From the NCBI GenBank assembly GCA_017309115.1, contig JAFLEF010000002.1:1-64000 (forward strand): a stretch of DNA of 64,000 nucleotides, given 5' to 3'. A program made the position numbers and the translations under genes. Below are positions 8,991-17,221 of the stretch, piece by piece. How positions within the stretch are numbered: position 1 is the first letter of the stretch; the number at the start of each line of letters is the position of its first letter. The notes below the pieces were generated by a model that was given only the letters and a program-made list of their open reading frames with translations, was not told where the DNA came from and made no database searches. Origin of the DNA: Verrucomicrobiota bacterium. Its GTDB lineage: Bacteria; Verrucomicrobiota; Verrucomicrobiia; Limisphaerales; UBA9464.

Positions 8991-9755
8991 TCAGCGAAGA
9001 CTGGGTTGAACGCTCCAGATGACAACCAATTCGCCCTGGGTCCAGGTTTGGGGATCACTGGCGCTCGGCGATACGATGGCACCAGCGGCGGCAAAGGTCA
9101 GTGTGCGCGCCCACGCCAGTGCCTGGGTATCGGCATCCCGATTGCCACTACTGGAGACCAGTCGGGCTGACATGACATCCCCGGAGGCCGACACCGCCAA
9201 TTCGATAACGGTAGCCGAGAGGGCGTCGGAACCGGCGGCCGGCAACAGTTCGCCCACCGCAGTGAACGGCCGTTGCGCCAGGTCACCGCGCAAGGACGCG
9301 GAACTCTGGCTGGCCAGAGCCCGGGGAGTGTTAGTCGAGGCGGGAAGAGTTAGGGGAAGAGTCGGTCGGGTGGAGATGGGCGGACTCGCCACCGTCGGTA
9401 CGGAACCCAGCGCGTTGGGGGTGGAAGCCGACAACCAACGCGGCCGGCCGCTCCATTCGGCGAGGCGATATTCCGGAGTGGGCAAGGCCCGGGCCGCAAC
9501 TCCGGAAAAGCCGGAAGAATCGGGTAAGGCAAACAGCCGGGGATCCGACACCCAAGGTGTGGAGTCGGGAGAACCGGACTCCGGAAGGTTCAGACTGAGC
9601 AACCAAGGTGATGCCGGCCGTTCCACCGCAGGCAACCGAGGCCAGTGGGCCAGGGCCAGGACCAGTCCAATCTGTCCGGCCGCAATGACTCCGATAACCA
9701 GCGTCCAATGCCATCGTCCCCAGCTGGGGGCACACTCTGAGCTGCCAGGCGTCAT
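8991..9755 (-). CDS. TonB-like energy transducer
   Basis: 254-aa protein with a short cytoplasmic N-terminus, one transmembrane helix (HWTLVIGVIAAGQIGLVLALA), a long Pro/Ser-rich periplasmic linker and a C-terminal domain. The C-terminal domain has the TonB-type pattern 'V..SGDVMSARLVSSSGN..AD..AL.WAR...F'. TonB proteins pass the proton-motive force to outer-membrane transporters. It overlaps exbD by four bases, which supports the role. The C-terminal domain is divergent, so a specialised partner rather than the general TonB is possible. Confidence 0.7.
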   Translation of the reverse strand: MTPGSSECAPSWGRWHWTLVIGVIAAGQIGLVLALAHWPRLPAVERPASPWLLSLNLPESGSPDSTPWVSDPRLFALPDSSGFSGVAARALPTPEYRLAEWSGRPRWLSASTPNALGSVPTVASPPISTRPTLPLTLPASTNTPRALASQSSASLRGDLAQRPFTAVGELLPAAGSDALSATVIELAVSASGDVMSARLVSSSGNRDADTQALAWARTLTFAAAGAIVSPSASDPQTWTQGELVVIWSVQPSLR

Positions 9756-10168
9756 CGTTTTCGGGGCGGTAGCGTTCCGAAAATGGCTTCCTGAATGCCC
9801 GCGCGACGGGCCAAAGCGGCCAATTCCGCGAGGCGTCCATAGGGAACGGACGTGTCGGCTTGGATGAGCAGGATTCGCGGTCCGCCCGCTTGAACTCGGC
9901 GGGCCAGAGCCGGTTCGAGATGAGTGGGGGTGGTAATCTGATTCTCAAAATATAAACGCTGCGAGGCATCCACGGCGACTACCAGGGCGCGTTCACCGGG
10001 AGCGAGGGTTGATCCGGAACCGAGGGCGGGAAGGGTAAGCCGGGCGCCCCGGGGCAGGACCAGGTAGTTCTGAAACAGCGCCACCAGCGCCAGCGGAAAA
10101 AGCACACACAGGAAAGGGGCCAGATCCAACTGACCCCGGAACAGACGTGTCGTGCGTTGGACCTTCAT
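9752..10168 (-). CDS. Biopolymer transport protein ExbD/TolR family
   Basis: 138-aa membrane protein with one N-terminal helix (LDLAPFLCVLFPLALVALFQNYLVL) and a periplasmic domain with LYFENQITTPTHLEPAL and ILLIQADTSVPYGRLAELAALARRAG, the ExbD/TolR pattern. The usual membrane aspartate is found at the cytoplasmic edge of the helix in LDLAPF (consensus D-x-x-P-M). Starts within the end of exbB and ends within the start of the TonB-like gene, so the three are one transcript. Confidence 0.85.
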   Translation of the reverse strand: MKVQRTTRLFRGQLDLAPFLCVLFPLALVALFQNYLVLPRGARLTLPALGSGSTLAPGERALVVAVDASQRLYFENQITTPTHLEPALARRVQAGGPRILLIQADTSVPYGRLAELAALARRAGIQEAIFGTLPPRKR

Positions 10169-10878
10169 GCCGACTTCTCGGAATCACTGGAGTGACCATT
10201 CTCACCCAGGGTGAGCTTCACGGCTTCGCGACTCGCCCGTTCCATGTCGAGGACGATCAGATTGACCCGGTGAACTAGGTAGTTGTAGGCGGCATAACAG
10301 AAGGCGGCGATGCCGATGCCCAGCGCCGCCGAGTAGAGGGCCTGCATCATGCCGTCGAACATTTGTCCCGGCGCAGCATAGCCCACGGCCAATCCATCCG
10401 GACTGCGCAGTTCGCGAAAGACAGCGGCGAATCCGAACAACGTCCCGATCAGCCCCAGGAGTGGTGCCACCTGGGCGATGGTGGCCAGCAGCGGGAGATT
10501 GTGTTCCAGACGCGGCACCTCGCTCTGGCCGATTTCCTCGATGACTTCGTCGACCCGACCGCGGCCACCGTCCCGATTCAGGATGGCCGCCTTTACCAAC
10601 CGGGCGACCGGGCCAGGGGTGGCATCACAGATCGACAAGGCCTCGATGACATTGTCCCGCTTGATTACGTTGCGCACCCCGGCCAGGAACTGCGCGGAAT
10701 CAATCTGCGCGCGGTGAAAGTAGAGCAGACGTTCAATGACCACGGCGATAGCGGCGGCGCTGATCAGGACTAGGACCCAGAACATGAGTCCGAAACCCGG
10801 CTGCGGCACCGGAGTGGCGGGTGACGGAGTCAGCAGATTCGTGGAATTGGCGGCAGCCAAAAGCAGCCCAAGCGGCAT
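10165..10878 (-). CDS. MotA/TolQ/ExbB proton channel family protein
   Basis: 237-aa inner-membrane proton channel subunit. A possible signal-like first segment is followed by a helix (GLMFWVLVLISAAAIAVVIERLLYF), a cytoplasmic domain and the paired helices LPLLATIAQVAPLLGLIGTLFGF and YSAALGIGIAAFCYAAYNYLV. The pattern 'LATIAQVAPLLGLIGTL.G' is the ExbB/TolQ signature. First gene of the exb operon, transcribed away from the 10.9-11.2 kb intergenic region. Confidence 0.9.
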   Translation of the reverse strand: MPLGLLLAAANSTNLLTPSPATPVPQPGFGLMFWVLVLISAAAIAVVIERLLYFHRAQIDSAQFLAGVRNVIKRDNVIEALSICDATPGPVARLVKAAILNRDGGRGRVDEVIEEIGQSEVPRLEHNLPLLATIAQVAPLLGLIGTLFGFAAVFRELRSPDGLAVGYAAPGQMFDGMMQALYSAALGIGIAAFCYAAYNYLVHRVNLIVLDMERASREAVKLTLGENGHSSDSEKSA

Positions 10879-11205
10879 GCCGCCAAGGTATGCCGCACCC
10901 GGCCGCGGGACGAAGTCAAATTACAGCCGTCGGACGTGCGGAAGCGGGTTGATTCACGCATTGCTCCAGCCAGAGGTCGGGAGGCAACGGAGGTGAACCG
11001 CAGATTAAGCACAGATTGAACGCAGATTTTCTCCGGCAGAAAGAACGAATCTTACTGCTGCCCAACCGCTCATCAAGCACGGCCATCGGACCCCAAACTC
11101 GCCGAAAACCAAAAGAAGAAACCTGCGTTAATCTGCGTCAATCTGCGGTTCCAACGGCTCCGCGGAGCGTCGCCCTACCGGCTTACCGCTTACCGCTTCG
11201 CCTCC
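10879..11205 (+). other. Intergenic region between exbB and leuS with an inverted repeat
   Basis: No credible gene in these 327 bases. The left third should hold the exb promoter (reading leftward). The centre holds the ACGCAGATT repeat pair described separately. The stretch from 11151 to 11200 carries G+C-rich text with short direct repeats (GGCTTACCGCTTACCGCTT), immediately after the leuS stop codon. Confidence 0.6.
10997..11150. repeat. Inverted pair of (A/T)ACGCAGATT-type repeats
   Basis: The left arm, 10997-11029, contains CCGCAGATT, CACAGATT and CGCAGATT in a row. The right arm, 11122-11150, is its near reverse complement (CTGCGTTAATCTGCGTCAATCTGCGG). The arms could pair with about 90 bases between. 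Repeats of this AACGCAGATT kind are common between genes of environmental bacteria; they may be REP-like mobile remnants or a bidirectional terminator. Confidence 0.6.
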
Positions 11206-13956
11206 CTACACCGCGGCGATGTTCACCAGCTTCCGGGGGACCACGATGACCTTCTTGATGGTCTTGCCCGCCAGGAACGGCAGGACCTTTTCGGCCTTCA
11301 GCGCGGCGGCCTCCAGTTCGGCATTGGTCGCCGCGGCCGGGACCCGGATGACTTCCCGGAGCTTGCCGTTGACCTGCACCGGAATCTCCAGGGTGTCCTC
11401 CACCAGCAGAGTCGGATCAAACCGGGGCCAAGGTTCGTACGACAGGGAAGGGGTCGAGACACCCAACGACTGGTGCAAACGGCTCCACAGATCCTCCGCC
11501 AGATGCGGGGCAAATGGGGCCAGCAACTGCAGAAACGGCTTCAGCGCCGCAACCGGCTTCACGTCCCAGGCAATCGCTTCGTTGACGAAGATCATCATGG
11601 CCGAGATGGCGGTGTTGAACCGCAGACCTTCCAAGTCTTCCGTGACCTTTTTGATGCAGGAGTGCAGCGGCTTCAGATGGAAGGGATCCGCCGGGATGTC
11701 CTGCACGTTGGGTGCCAGACGCACTTCCGTCAGAAACTCCGCCGAACGACTCGGATCGACCGTACAGCGTTGTTCGAACTCCGATTCGGTCGCCTCATCG
11801 ATGAACAGTCGCCAGACCCGGCCGAGGAACTTGTACACGCCAGCCACGCCCTGGGTGTTCCAGGGTTTCACGTCCTGCAACGGGCCCATGAACATCTCGT
11901 ACAACCGGAACGCATCGGCGCCAAACTCCTTCAGGATATCGTCGGGATTCACCACATTGCCACGCGACTTGGACATCTTCTGATTGTCCTCGCCGAGGAT
12001 CAGGCCCTGGTTGACGAGTCGATGGAATGGTTCCGGCGTGGAGACGTGGCCCAGATCGAACAGCACCTTGTGCCAGAACCGTGCGTAGAGCAGATGAAGC
12101 ACCGCGTGCTCCGTACCACCAACGTACAGATCCACGCCGGGCGAAGGACGGAACGAAGCGGAGAGGGTCGGGGCCGCCTCCGGAGCCTTCATCCAGTAAG
12201 ACTCCGCGTCGCTTCCCACGAAGCCGGAACTGCTGCGGGCGTCGAGATAGCGGAGGTAATACCAGCAACTGCCCGCCCATTGCGGCATGGTGTTGGTTTC
12301 GCGAATGGATCCATCCGGCAATTCCACCCAGTCCGCAGCCCGAGCCAGCGGCGGACGTCCATCCGCGGTCGGCTTGTAGTCGTCGAGCGGCGGCGGAATC
12401 ACCGGCAGAGCGCTCTCGGGCAGGGCTTCGTGATACAGCGTACCGTCGGCGTCGCGTTTCCAAATCAGCGGGAACGGCTCGCCCCAGTACCGCTGCCGAC
12501 TGAACAGCCAGTCGCGCAGTTTGTAGTTGGTGGTGCCGCGACCCAGGTTTCGGGATTCGAGCCAGGCGGTGATAGCGCGCTTGGCTTCGGCCGTGGGGAG
12601 TCCATCCAGGGACAATTCGGCGCTACTGGAATTCACGGCGGTACCCGGATCGGTGAAGCCCTGCCAGGGCGTCTTGGCGTCGGGAGGCTGAACCACTTGG
12701 CGAACCGGCAGATTGAACTTCGCGGCGAACTCGAAATCGCGGGTATCGTGGGCCGGCACCGCCATGATCGCGCCCGTGCCATAGCTCGCGAGCACGTAGT
12801 CGGCGATCCAGATGGGGATGCGCTCTCCGTTGACCGGATTGATGGCGAACGCGCCGGTGAACACGCCCGTCTTCTCTTTGGCCAGTTCGGTTCGCTCCAG
12901 ATCCGAACGCCCGGCGGCGAACGTCTGATACTCCCGCACCGCGGCGGCTTGGTCCGGGGTGGTGAGGGAGGCGACCAGAGCGTGCTCCGGCGACAGAACC
13001 ATGTAAGTCGCGCCGAACAACGTGTCCGGCCGCGTGGTGAACACCGTGATCGCAGCGTCAGCGACTCCCGCCACCGCGAAAGTCACTAGGGCGCCCTGGC
13101 TTTTCCCGATCCAGTTCCGCTGCATCTCCTTCAGCGAATCCGTCCAGTCGATCGTGTCGAGATCCGCCAGTAGTCGCTCCGCATAGGCCGTGATGCGCAG
13201 CATCCATTGGCGCATCGGTTTTCGGATCACTGGGAAACCGCCCACCTCGCTCTTCCCGTCGATGACCTCTTCGTTGGCCAGCACGGTGCCCAACTCCGGA
13301 CACCAATTCACGGGCGCTTCGCTGACGTAGGCCAGGCGCTTGCCGTCCCGGAATGTCCGGCGTTGGGCTTCGGTCTGGCAGTCGGCGGGATAGGTCAGGG
13401 TGGAGATGGGTTCTGCCCGTTGGGTCTCCGGATTGAACCAAGCGTGGTACAACTGGAGGAAGATCCACTGGGTCCAGCGGAAGTATTCCGGGTCGGTCGT
13501 CGCCAGTTCCCGGGACCAATCGTAGGAGAACCCGAGCGAACGGATCTGGCGGGTAAAGTTGGCGATGTTCTGCTCGGTGGTTTTGCGCGGATGCTGTCCG
13601 GTCCGAACGGCGTACTGTTCCGCCGGCAGACCGAAGGAATCCCAACCCATGGGGTGCAGCACGTTGAACCCCTGAGCGCGGCGGTACCGCGAGAGAATGT
13701 CGGTGGCGGTGTAGCCCTCGGGATGTCCGACATGCAATCCCGCCCCGGACGGGTAGGGGAACATGTCGAGGATGTAGCACTTGGGCGGCAGCGACTCCTT
13801 GCGGGCCACGGCACTGGCCAGGGAATGACGAAGCGCGAAGGGATGCGCCGCCGGGAGTTGGTCGCCCGGATTCCAGGCGCGAAACGTCTGTTCCGCCTCC
13901 CAGTGCTGCTGCCACTTCGGTTCGATCAAATGAAACGGGTACTGCCGCCTTGCCAT
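11206..13956 (-). CDS. leuS: Leucyl-tRNA synthetase
   Basis: Charges tRNA-Leu. The start at 13956 gives [20 protein letters not shown], the usual LeuRS beginning, and 916 aa; a longer frame adds 11 residues with no support. Class I motifs are HVGH (in [16 protein letters not shown]) and KMSKS (in [12 protein letters not shown]). The CP1 editing domain is present with [19 protein letters not shown] and the [15 protein letters not shown] block. C-terminal anticodon-binding and LeuRS-specific domains are complete, ending [15 protein letters not shown]. Transcribed as a single gene, flanked by repeats on both sides. Confidence 0.97.
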   Translation of the reverse strand: MARRQYPFHLIEPKWQQHWEAEQTFRAWNPGDQLPAAHPFALRHSLASAVARKESLPPKCYILDMFPYPSGAGLHVGHPEGYTATDILSRYRRAQGFNVLHPMGWDSFGLPAEQYAVRTGQHPRKTTEQNIANFTRQIRSLGFSYDWSRELATTDPEYFRWTQWIFLQLYHAWFNPETQRAEPISTLTYPADCQTEAQRRTFRDGKRLAYVSEAPVNWCPELGTVLANEEVIDGKSEVGGFPVIRKPMRQWMLRITAYAERLLADLDTIDWTDSLKEMQRNWIGKSQGALVTFAVAGVADAAITVFTTRPDTLFGATYMVLSPEHALVASLTTPDQAAAVREYQTFAAGRSDLERTELAKEKTGVFTGAFAINPVNGERIPIWIADYVLASYGTGAIMAVPAHDTRDFEFAAKFNLPVRQVVQPPDAKTPWQGFTDPGTAVNSSSAELSLDGLPTAEAKRAITAWLESRNLGRGTTNYKLRDWLFSRQRYWGEPFPLIWKRDADGTLYHEALPESALPVIPPPLDDYKPTADGRPPLARAADWVELPDGSIRETNTMPQWAGSCWYYLRYLDARSSSGFVGSDAESYWMKAPEAAPTLSASFRPSPGVDLYVGGTEHAVLHLLYARFWHKVLFDLGHVSTPEPFHRLVNQGLILGEDNQKMSKSRGNVVNPDDILKEFGADAFRLYEMFMGPLQDVKPWNTQGVAGVYKFLGRVWRLFIDEATESEFEQRCTVDPSRSAEFLTEVRLAPNVQDIPADPFHLKPLHSCIKKVTEDLEGLRFNTAISAMMIFVNEAIAWDVKPVAALKPFLQLLAPFAPHLAEDLWSRLHQSLGVSTPSLSYEPWPRFDPTLLVEDTLEIPVQVNGKLREVIRVPAAATNAELEAAALKAEKVLPFLAGKTIKKVIVVPRKLVNIAAV

Positions 13957-14028
13957 AAATGAAGGGGCAGCATGAGGAACTGTGTGCACCGGGGCAAGAA
14001 CGGGGACATCTCACCAAAGGATGGAGTA

Positions 14029-14405
14029 ACCCGGTAGGGCGAGGTTCCACCGAGCCGTCCCCGTAGCCGCCGACGGCAGGAGGCGCAATCCAGTCCCTTC
14101 GCGTCACTTGGCCTTACGCCCGTGGAGTTCATTGCGGGCCGGTTTCGCGCGAAGCGTCTTGGAGTGCGGTCGCGGAACGCAGTGGAGCTACCGCTTTTCG
14201 TCCCGGCGAGTGACCTGTCGAACCACTTCTAACGCCCACCGCACAACGCAGTCCAGAACGTCCGAAGGATCTCCCGCGGAGGGCGCGGAGGCCGCGGAGT
14301 CTGCAAACCCCGAATCGAACGAAGAGCACGAATGGGAACCAGACTTACCTATTGCCCCGTACACCTTGGCTACCCGGTAGGGTGAGGCTTCACCGAACCA
14401 TTCGC
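14029..14405 (+). repeat. Island repeat, copy A
   Basis: First copy of a long dispersed repeat. It begins ACCCGGTAGGGCGAGGTTCC, has the core GTAGCCGCCGACGGCAGG at 14063, runs through the GGAGTGCGGTCGCGGAACGC block and the CTCCCGCGGAGGGCGCGGAGG block (about 14266-14300), and ends with CCTTGGCTACCCGGTAG followed by a degenerate new head. The core can form an imperfect hairpin (GCCGCC with GGAGGC). Continuous reading frames through it are artefacts of high G+C; it is not convincingly coding. Confidence 0.85.
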
Positions 14406-14433
14406 CTACCCGCAACCGCCAACCCCGGGAGGC

Positions 14434-14450
14434 GCCAGTGAATCACTGGC
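14434..14450. promoter_or_regulatory. Perfect palindrome before the antitoxin gene
   Basis: GCCAGTG-AAT-CACTGGC is a 7-bp perfect inverted repeat with a 3-bp centre, 31 bases upstream of the DUF433 start. Antitoxins of this kind usually bind a palindrome over their promoter, so it may be the operator. Alternatively it is a decayed end of repeat copy A. Confidence 0.35.
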
Positions 14451-14481
14451 ATTGCGATTCAATCCACCCTCGGTTACTCGT

Positions 14482-14733
14482 TTGAATGTGAGCTTCGACT
14501 ACGCCAGCTTCTTTGACCGGAGCCCCGACGTTTGCGGCGGTACGACCGTCATTAAGGGGACGCGTGTGACTGTGAGAACCTTGCTCGCAAGCCTAGCCGA
14601 GGGCTCATCGGTCGAAGAGTTACAGGCGGACTTTCCCACGGTGTCGCGAGAGGCGATCCGTGCAGTAATCGCGTTCGCCGCTGCGTCCGCCGAGGAAGAC
14701 CAACCCGTGCCGCCAATGCCCGCGCTGGCATGA
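14482..14733 (+). CDS. DUF433 family antitoxin-like protein
   Basis: 83-aa protein. DUF433 proteins have a small helix-turn-helix fold and act as antitoxins of DUF5615 (PIN-like) toxins. Seen here: 'RSPDVCGGTTVIKGTRVTVRTLLASLAEG' in which 'P.VCGG...I.GTRV' is the family signature, and a helix-turn-helix like FPTVSREAIRAVIAFA. I prefer TTG at 14482 (just before NVSFDYASF); GTG at 14488 or TTG at 14452 are alternatives. The stop overlaps the toxin start by ATGA. It should bind its own promoter and neutralise the neighbouring toxin, which is however truncated. Confidence 0.8.
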   Translation: MNVSFDYASFFDRSPDVCGGTTVIKGTRVTVRTLLASLAEGSSVEELQADFPTVSREAIRAVIAFAAASAEEDQPVPPMPALA

Positions 14734-15092
14734 AGGTTAAGCTGGACGAAAACCTGCCAGAATCACTGGTGTCTGCCCTGTCGGTTCTGGGTCATGACGT
14801 TGACACGGTGCGGTTCGAGGGGTTAGCCGGCCTAAGCGACCCAAAGATCTGGCGGGCTTGCCAATGCGATGAACGGTTTCTCATCACGCAGGACCTCGAC
14901 TTCTCAGACGTTCGCCAGTTCAAGCCAGGAACCCATCACGGTCTGATGCTCGTGCGAAGGATCTCCCGCGGAGGCCGCGGAGTCTGGGAACCCCGAATCG
15001 AACAAAGAGCACGAATGGGAACCAGACTTACCTATTGCCCCTTACCCCTTGGCTACCCGGTAGTGCGAGGTTCCACCGAGCCGTTCCCGTAG
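14730..15092 (+). pseudogene. DUF5615 PIN-like toxin, 3' end replaced by repeat
   Basis: The first about 75 residues match the DUF5615 family: MKVKLDENLP with the acidic pair, LGHDVDTV, and FLITQDLDFSD, then HHGLMLVR. At nt 14955 the sequence switches to the island repeat (CGAAGGATCTCCCGCGGAGG), so residues from about 76 on (RISRGGRG...) are repeat-encoded and the family's C-terminal third, usually about 35-40 aa, is missing. A chimeric 120-aa product ends by chance at 15092. The active-site acids of the N-terminal half are still present, but the fold is probably incomplete. Likely inactive toxin beside an intact antitoxin. Confidence 0.8.
14955..15054 (+). repeat. Island repeat, partial copy B (3' half)
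   Basis: Starts abruptly inside the DUF5615 gene with CGAAGGATCTCCCGCGGAGG and continues with the GAGCACGAATGGGAACCAGAC and CTATTGCCCCTTACCCC text that is almost identical to the tail of copy A (14263-14370). It runs directly into copy C, so B and C are tandem. Confidence 0.85.
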
Positions 15093-15420
15093 CCGCCGAC
15101 GGCAGGAGGCGCCATCCAGTCCCTTCGCGTCACCTGGCCTTTCGCCCGTGGAGTTCAGTGCGGGCCAGTTTCACGCGAAGCGTCTTGGAGTGCGGTCGCG
15201 GAACGCAGTGGAGCTACCGCTTTTCGTCCCGGCGAGTGACCCGTCGAACTACTTCTAACGCCCCCCCGCACAATGCAGTCCAGAACGTCCGAAGGGTCTC
15301 CCGCGGAGGCCGCGGAGTCTGGGAACCACGAATCGAACGAAGAGCTCGAATGGCCACCCAACCTGCCTCTTACCCCTTGGCTCCTGGGCCGGGCGAGGTC
15401 CCACCGAGCCGACCGAGGCG
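15055..15420 (+). repeat. Island repeat, copy C
   Basis: Full copy: head ACCCGGTAGTGCGAGGTTCC, core GTAGCCGCCGACGGCAGG at 15089, body nearly identical to copy A from about 15115 to 15330, then a degenerate tail CCTTGGCTCCTGGGCC and a further partial head (GGGCGAGGTCCCACCGAGCC). It ends about 50 bases before the next gene. Confidence 0.85.
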
Positions 15421-15466
15421 CTTCTTTCTGGAGCATCCTCACGGATACCGATTACATGGAGAACCA

Positions 15467-16318
15467 ATGCAAATTAATGCACTGAAACCGACGACCCGGT
15501 TCGTGAACGGGGCGAAGCTCAAGTGTCTGGTCGGGAAAATCCACCTCACTGGGTTCGATGGCGGGAGATCGGGAATGGTGGCGATCACGGTTCCGAAATC
15601 TGGAAGCAAGTTGTATTTGGTGGGTGGGGATGGGGTGAGCACATCAGTTTGGCACCGTGAGGAACTGGACCGATTGAAGGAAGACACGGCGAGTCTCAAT
15701 AAACTGGAGACCGCGTTGGAAGATCATGTGGCGAGGATCATGTCGCCTGCGGAGCGGCGTCAAAACGGTTTGAAGCCCGTTGTTAAGCTGACCGTGGACG
15801 CCGTTGTCTTGGACGATGTTTGCAAGCTTGCCCTCCTGATCTTCGCCTCGGACGAAATGGACATCGACGAGCACGGACTTGTGGCCGTTCAAGAGAACGC
15901 CAACTGGCGCTTGGAAACGGGTGACTTTGTCTCGGGCTATGGAGGCGACGCTGCGCTTCCAGAAAGCAAAGACACTGTGTCGCCCTTGGTGAACCTCATC
16001 GGAACTTGGCAGTTCGATGAAAAAGCCACTGCTGACCTGCTCAGAAGGCAGGGAGACTCCGAGAGTTTCATTCGGATGAGTTTGAAGAATTTAAGGGGAA
16101 CCGAATGGGTTGTTACTGAGTCTGAGATTTTTCAGAAGCACCCAACCTATCGTCATGAATACAAGGTGGTAGCTGTTGAATCGAAAATGGGCTTTTGCCA
16201 GATCACTGTGAATGCGCCCGGACTCACCACACCGGAAGTTTGGAAGGTGAAGATCAAAAATGACCAGATGGTGGGCGTGGGAGGTGTTTTGAAAAAACAG
16301 CAGACAGCTTCGAATTGA
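15467..16318 (+). CDS. Hypothetical protein, possible C-terminal lipocalin-like domain
   Basis: 283-aa protein starting MQINALKPTTRFVNG with GGAGAA three bases upstream; the frame is open further upstream only through repeat copy C. The N-terminal half mixes short strands and an acidic/basic helix (REELDRLKEDTASLNKLETALEDH). The C-terminal part from about residue 185 reads GTWQFDEKATADLL, later 'EWVVTES', 'YKVVAVES' and VWKVKIKNDQM, a beta-rich pattern like small lipocalin-type domains in Planctomycetes/Verrucomicrobia proteins. No signal peptide. Gene is isolated between two repeats and lower in G+C than its surroundings, as expected for acquired DNA. Function unknown. Confidence 0.65.
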   Translation: MQINALKPTTRFVNGAKLKCLVGKIHLTGFDGGRSGMVAITVPKSGSKLYLVGGDGVSTSVWHREELDRLKEDTASLNKLETALEDHVARIMSPAERRQNGLKPVVKLTVDAVVLDDVCKLALLIFASDEMDIDEHGLVAVQENANWRLETGDFVSGYGGDAALPESKDTVSPLVNLIGTWQFDEKATADLLRRQGDSESFIRMSLKNLRGTEWVVTESEIFQKHPTYRHEYKVVAVESKMGFCQITVNAPGLTTPEVWKVKIKNDQMVGVGGVLKKQQTASN

Positions 16319-16371
16319 GGTTCCTACCCACCCGCCCACTTCACCTTCTTTCGATTGCGAGCTGTTCTCGC

Positions 16372-16650
16372 GTAGCCGCCGACGGCAGGAGGCGCCATCC
16401 AATCCCCTCGCGTCACTTGGCCTTTCAACCGTGGAGTTCAGTGCGGGCCGGTTTCACGCGAAGTGTCTTGGAGTGCGGTTGCGCAACGCAGTGGAGCTAC
16501 CGCTTTTCGTCCCGGCGGGTGACCTGTCGAACTACTTCTAACGCCCAACCACACAACGCAGTCCAGAACGTCCGAAGGATCTCCCGCGGAGGGCGCGGAG
16601 CTCGCGGAGTCGGAATGGAAACCGCGAAGGGCACGAATGGGAGACCAGTC
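16372..16650 (+). repeat. Island repeat, copy D
   Basis: Core GTAGCCGCCGACGGCAGG at 16372, then the same body as copies A and C to CTCCCGCGGAGGGCGCGGAG at about 16580 and CGAAGGGCACGAATGGGAG. It lacks the TACCCGGTAG head and the CCCTTGG tail. The remaining bases to 16763 hold no feature I can name. Confidence 0.85.
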
Positions 16651-16763
16651 CGCGCGAACCGCCTGTCTTCGTTTCGAGTTTCGAGTTCAGACGTGACAGT
16701 TCATCGAATGCTGGCTTCGCTGCGAGCTCGGTCGGTTGATGAACTCCGGCCTTGGGCGTGATC

Positions 16764-17180
16764 ATGACCTTGACCAGACTTCGGCGTCTTTTCAAAGGAT
16801 GGGGTGCACTCAGAAGGCTCTACCCCGATCAAGACCTGGTTGTTGACCGTACTTTCTCCGAGTCATCGCTCGACTTGGGTGGCTCGTTATTTGGCCGCTT
16901 CAGCATGTGTATTGATGTAGAGGTCGGAGATTACGGGATTCGTCTGAGCGTAGTAGTGTTGTCGGTAGGGCCTCTCCGTTCGCCCATTGTATTGCCGTGG
17001 ACCGCGATTGAAAGCTGCACCCGGGCGCGTCTTTGGTGGTTCTTCGAGGCACTTCGGATCACCGTTCAAGGGTGGCCGGAACCCATCCTCCTAGGCCGGT
17101 TCCTATGGAAGTACGGTGACGCCTATTCCCACATCATAAAGCGTTGGCAGCAGGCAGGAGTTCAAGGCGAGAGCAAATGA
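16764..17180 (+). CDS. Hypothetical protein (138 aa)
   Basis: Starts MTLTRLRRLFKGW; an in-frame GTG two codons upstream is an alternative start. The sequence has LPWTAIESCTRARLWWFFEALRITV, a mix of strands and an amphipathic segment that resembles PH-like small proteins found in Planctomycetes and Verrucomicrobia, and no signal peptide or catalytic motif. It stands alone after repeat copy D and ends 41 bases before the pafA stop, converging with the proteasome operon. Composition and strand pattern suggest a real gene, but function is unknown. Confidence 0.55.
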   Translation: MTLTRLRRLFKGWGALRRLYPDQDLVVDRTFSESSLDLGGSLFGRFSMCIDVEVGDYGIRLSVVVLSVGPLRSPIVLPWTAIESCTRARLWWFFEALRITVQGWPEPILLGRFLWKYGDAYSHIIKRWQQAGVQGESK

Positions 17181-17221
17181 TGATGATGCCCAACCGATGA
17201 CATGATTGCGGCACTAACTGC

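Noticed and set aside
14229-14310. TCTAACGCCC in the island repeats looks like one side of an integron attC site
   Set aside because: No matching GTTAGR-type partner or attC-like fold is found in any copy, and no integrase is in the window.
15035-15466. 427-aa open frame beginning before the hypothetical protein
   Set aside because: Its first 144 codons run through repeat copy C; the ATG at 15467 with GGAGAA is the better start.
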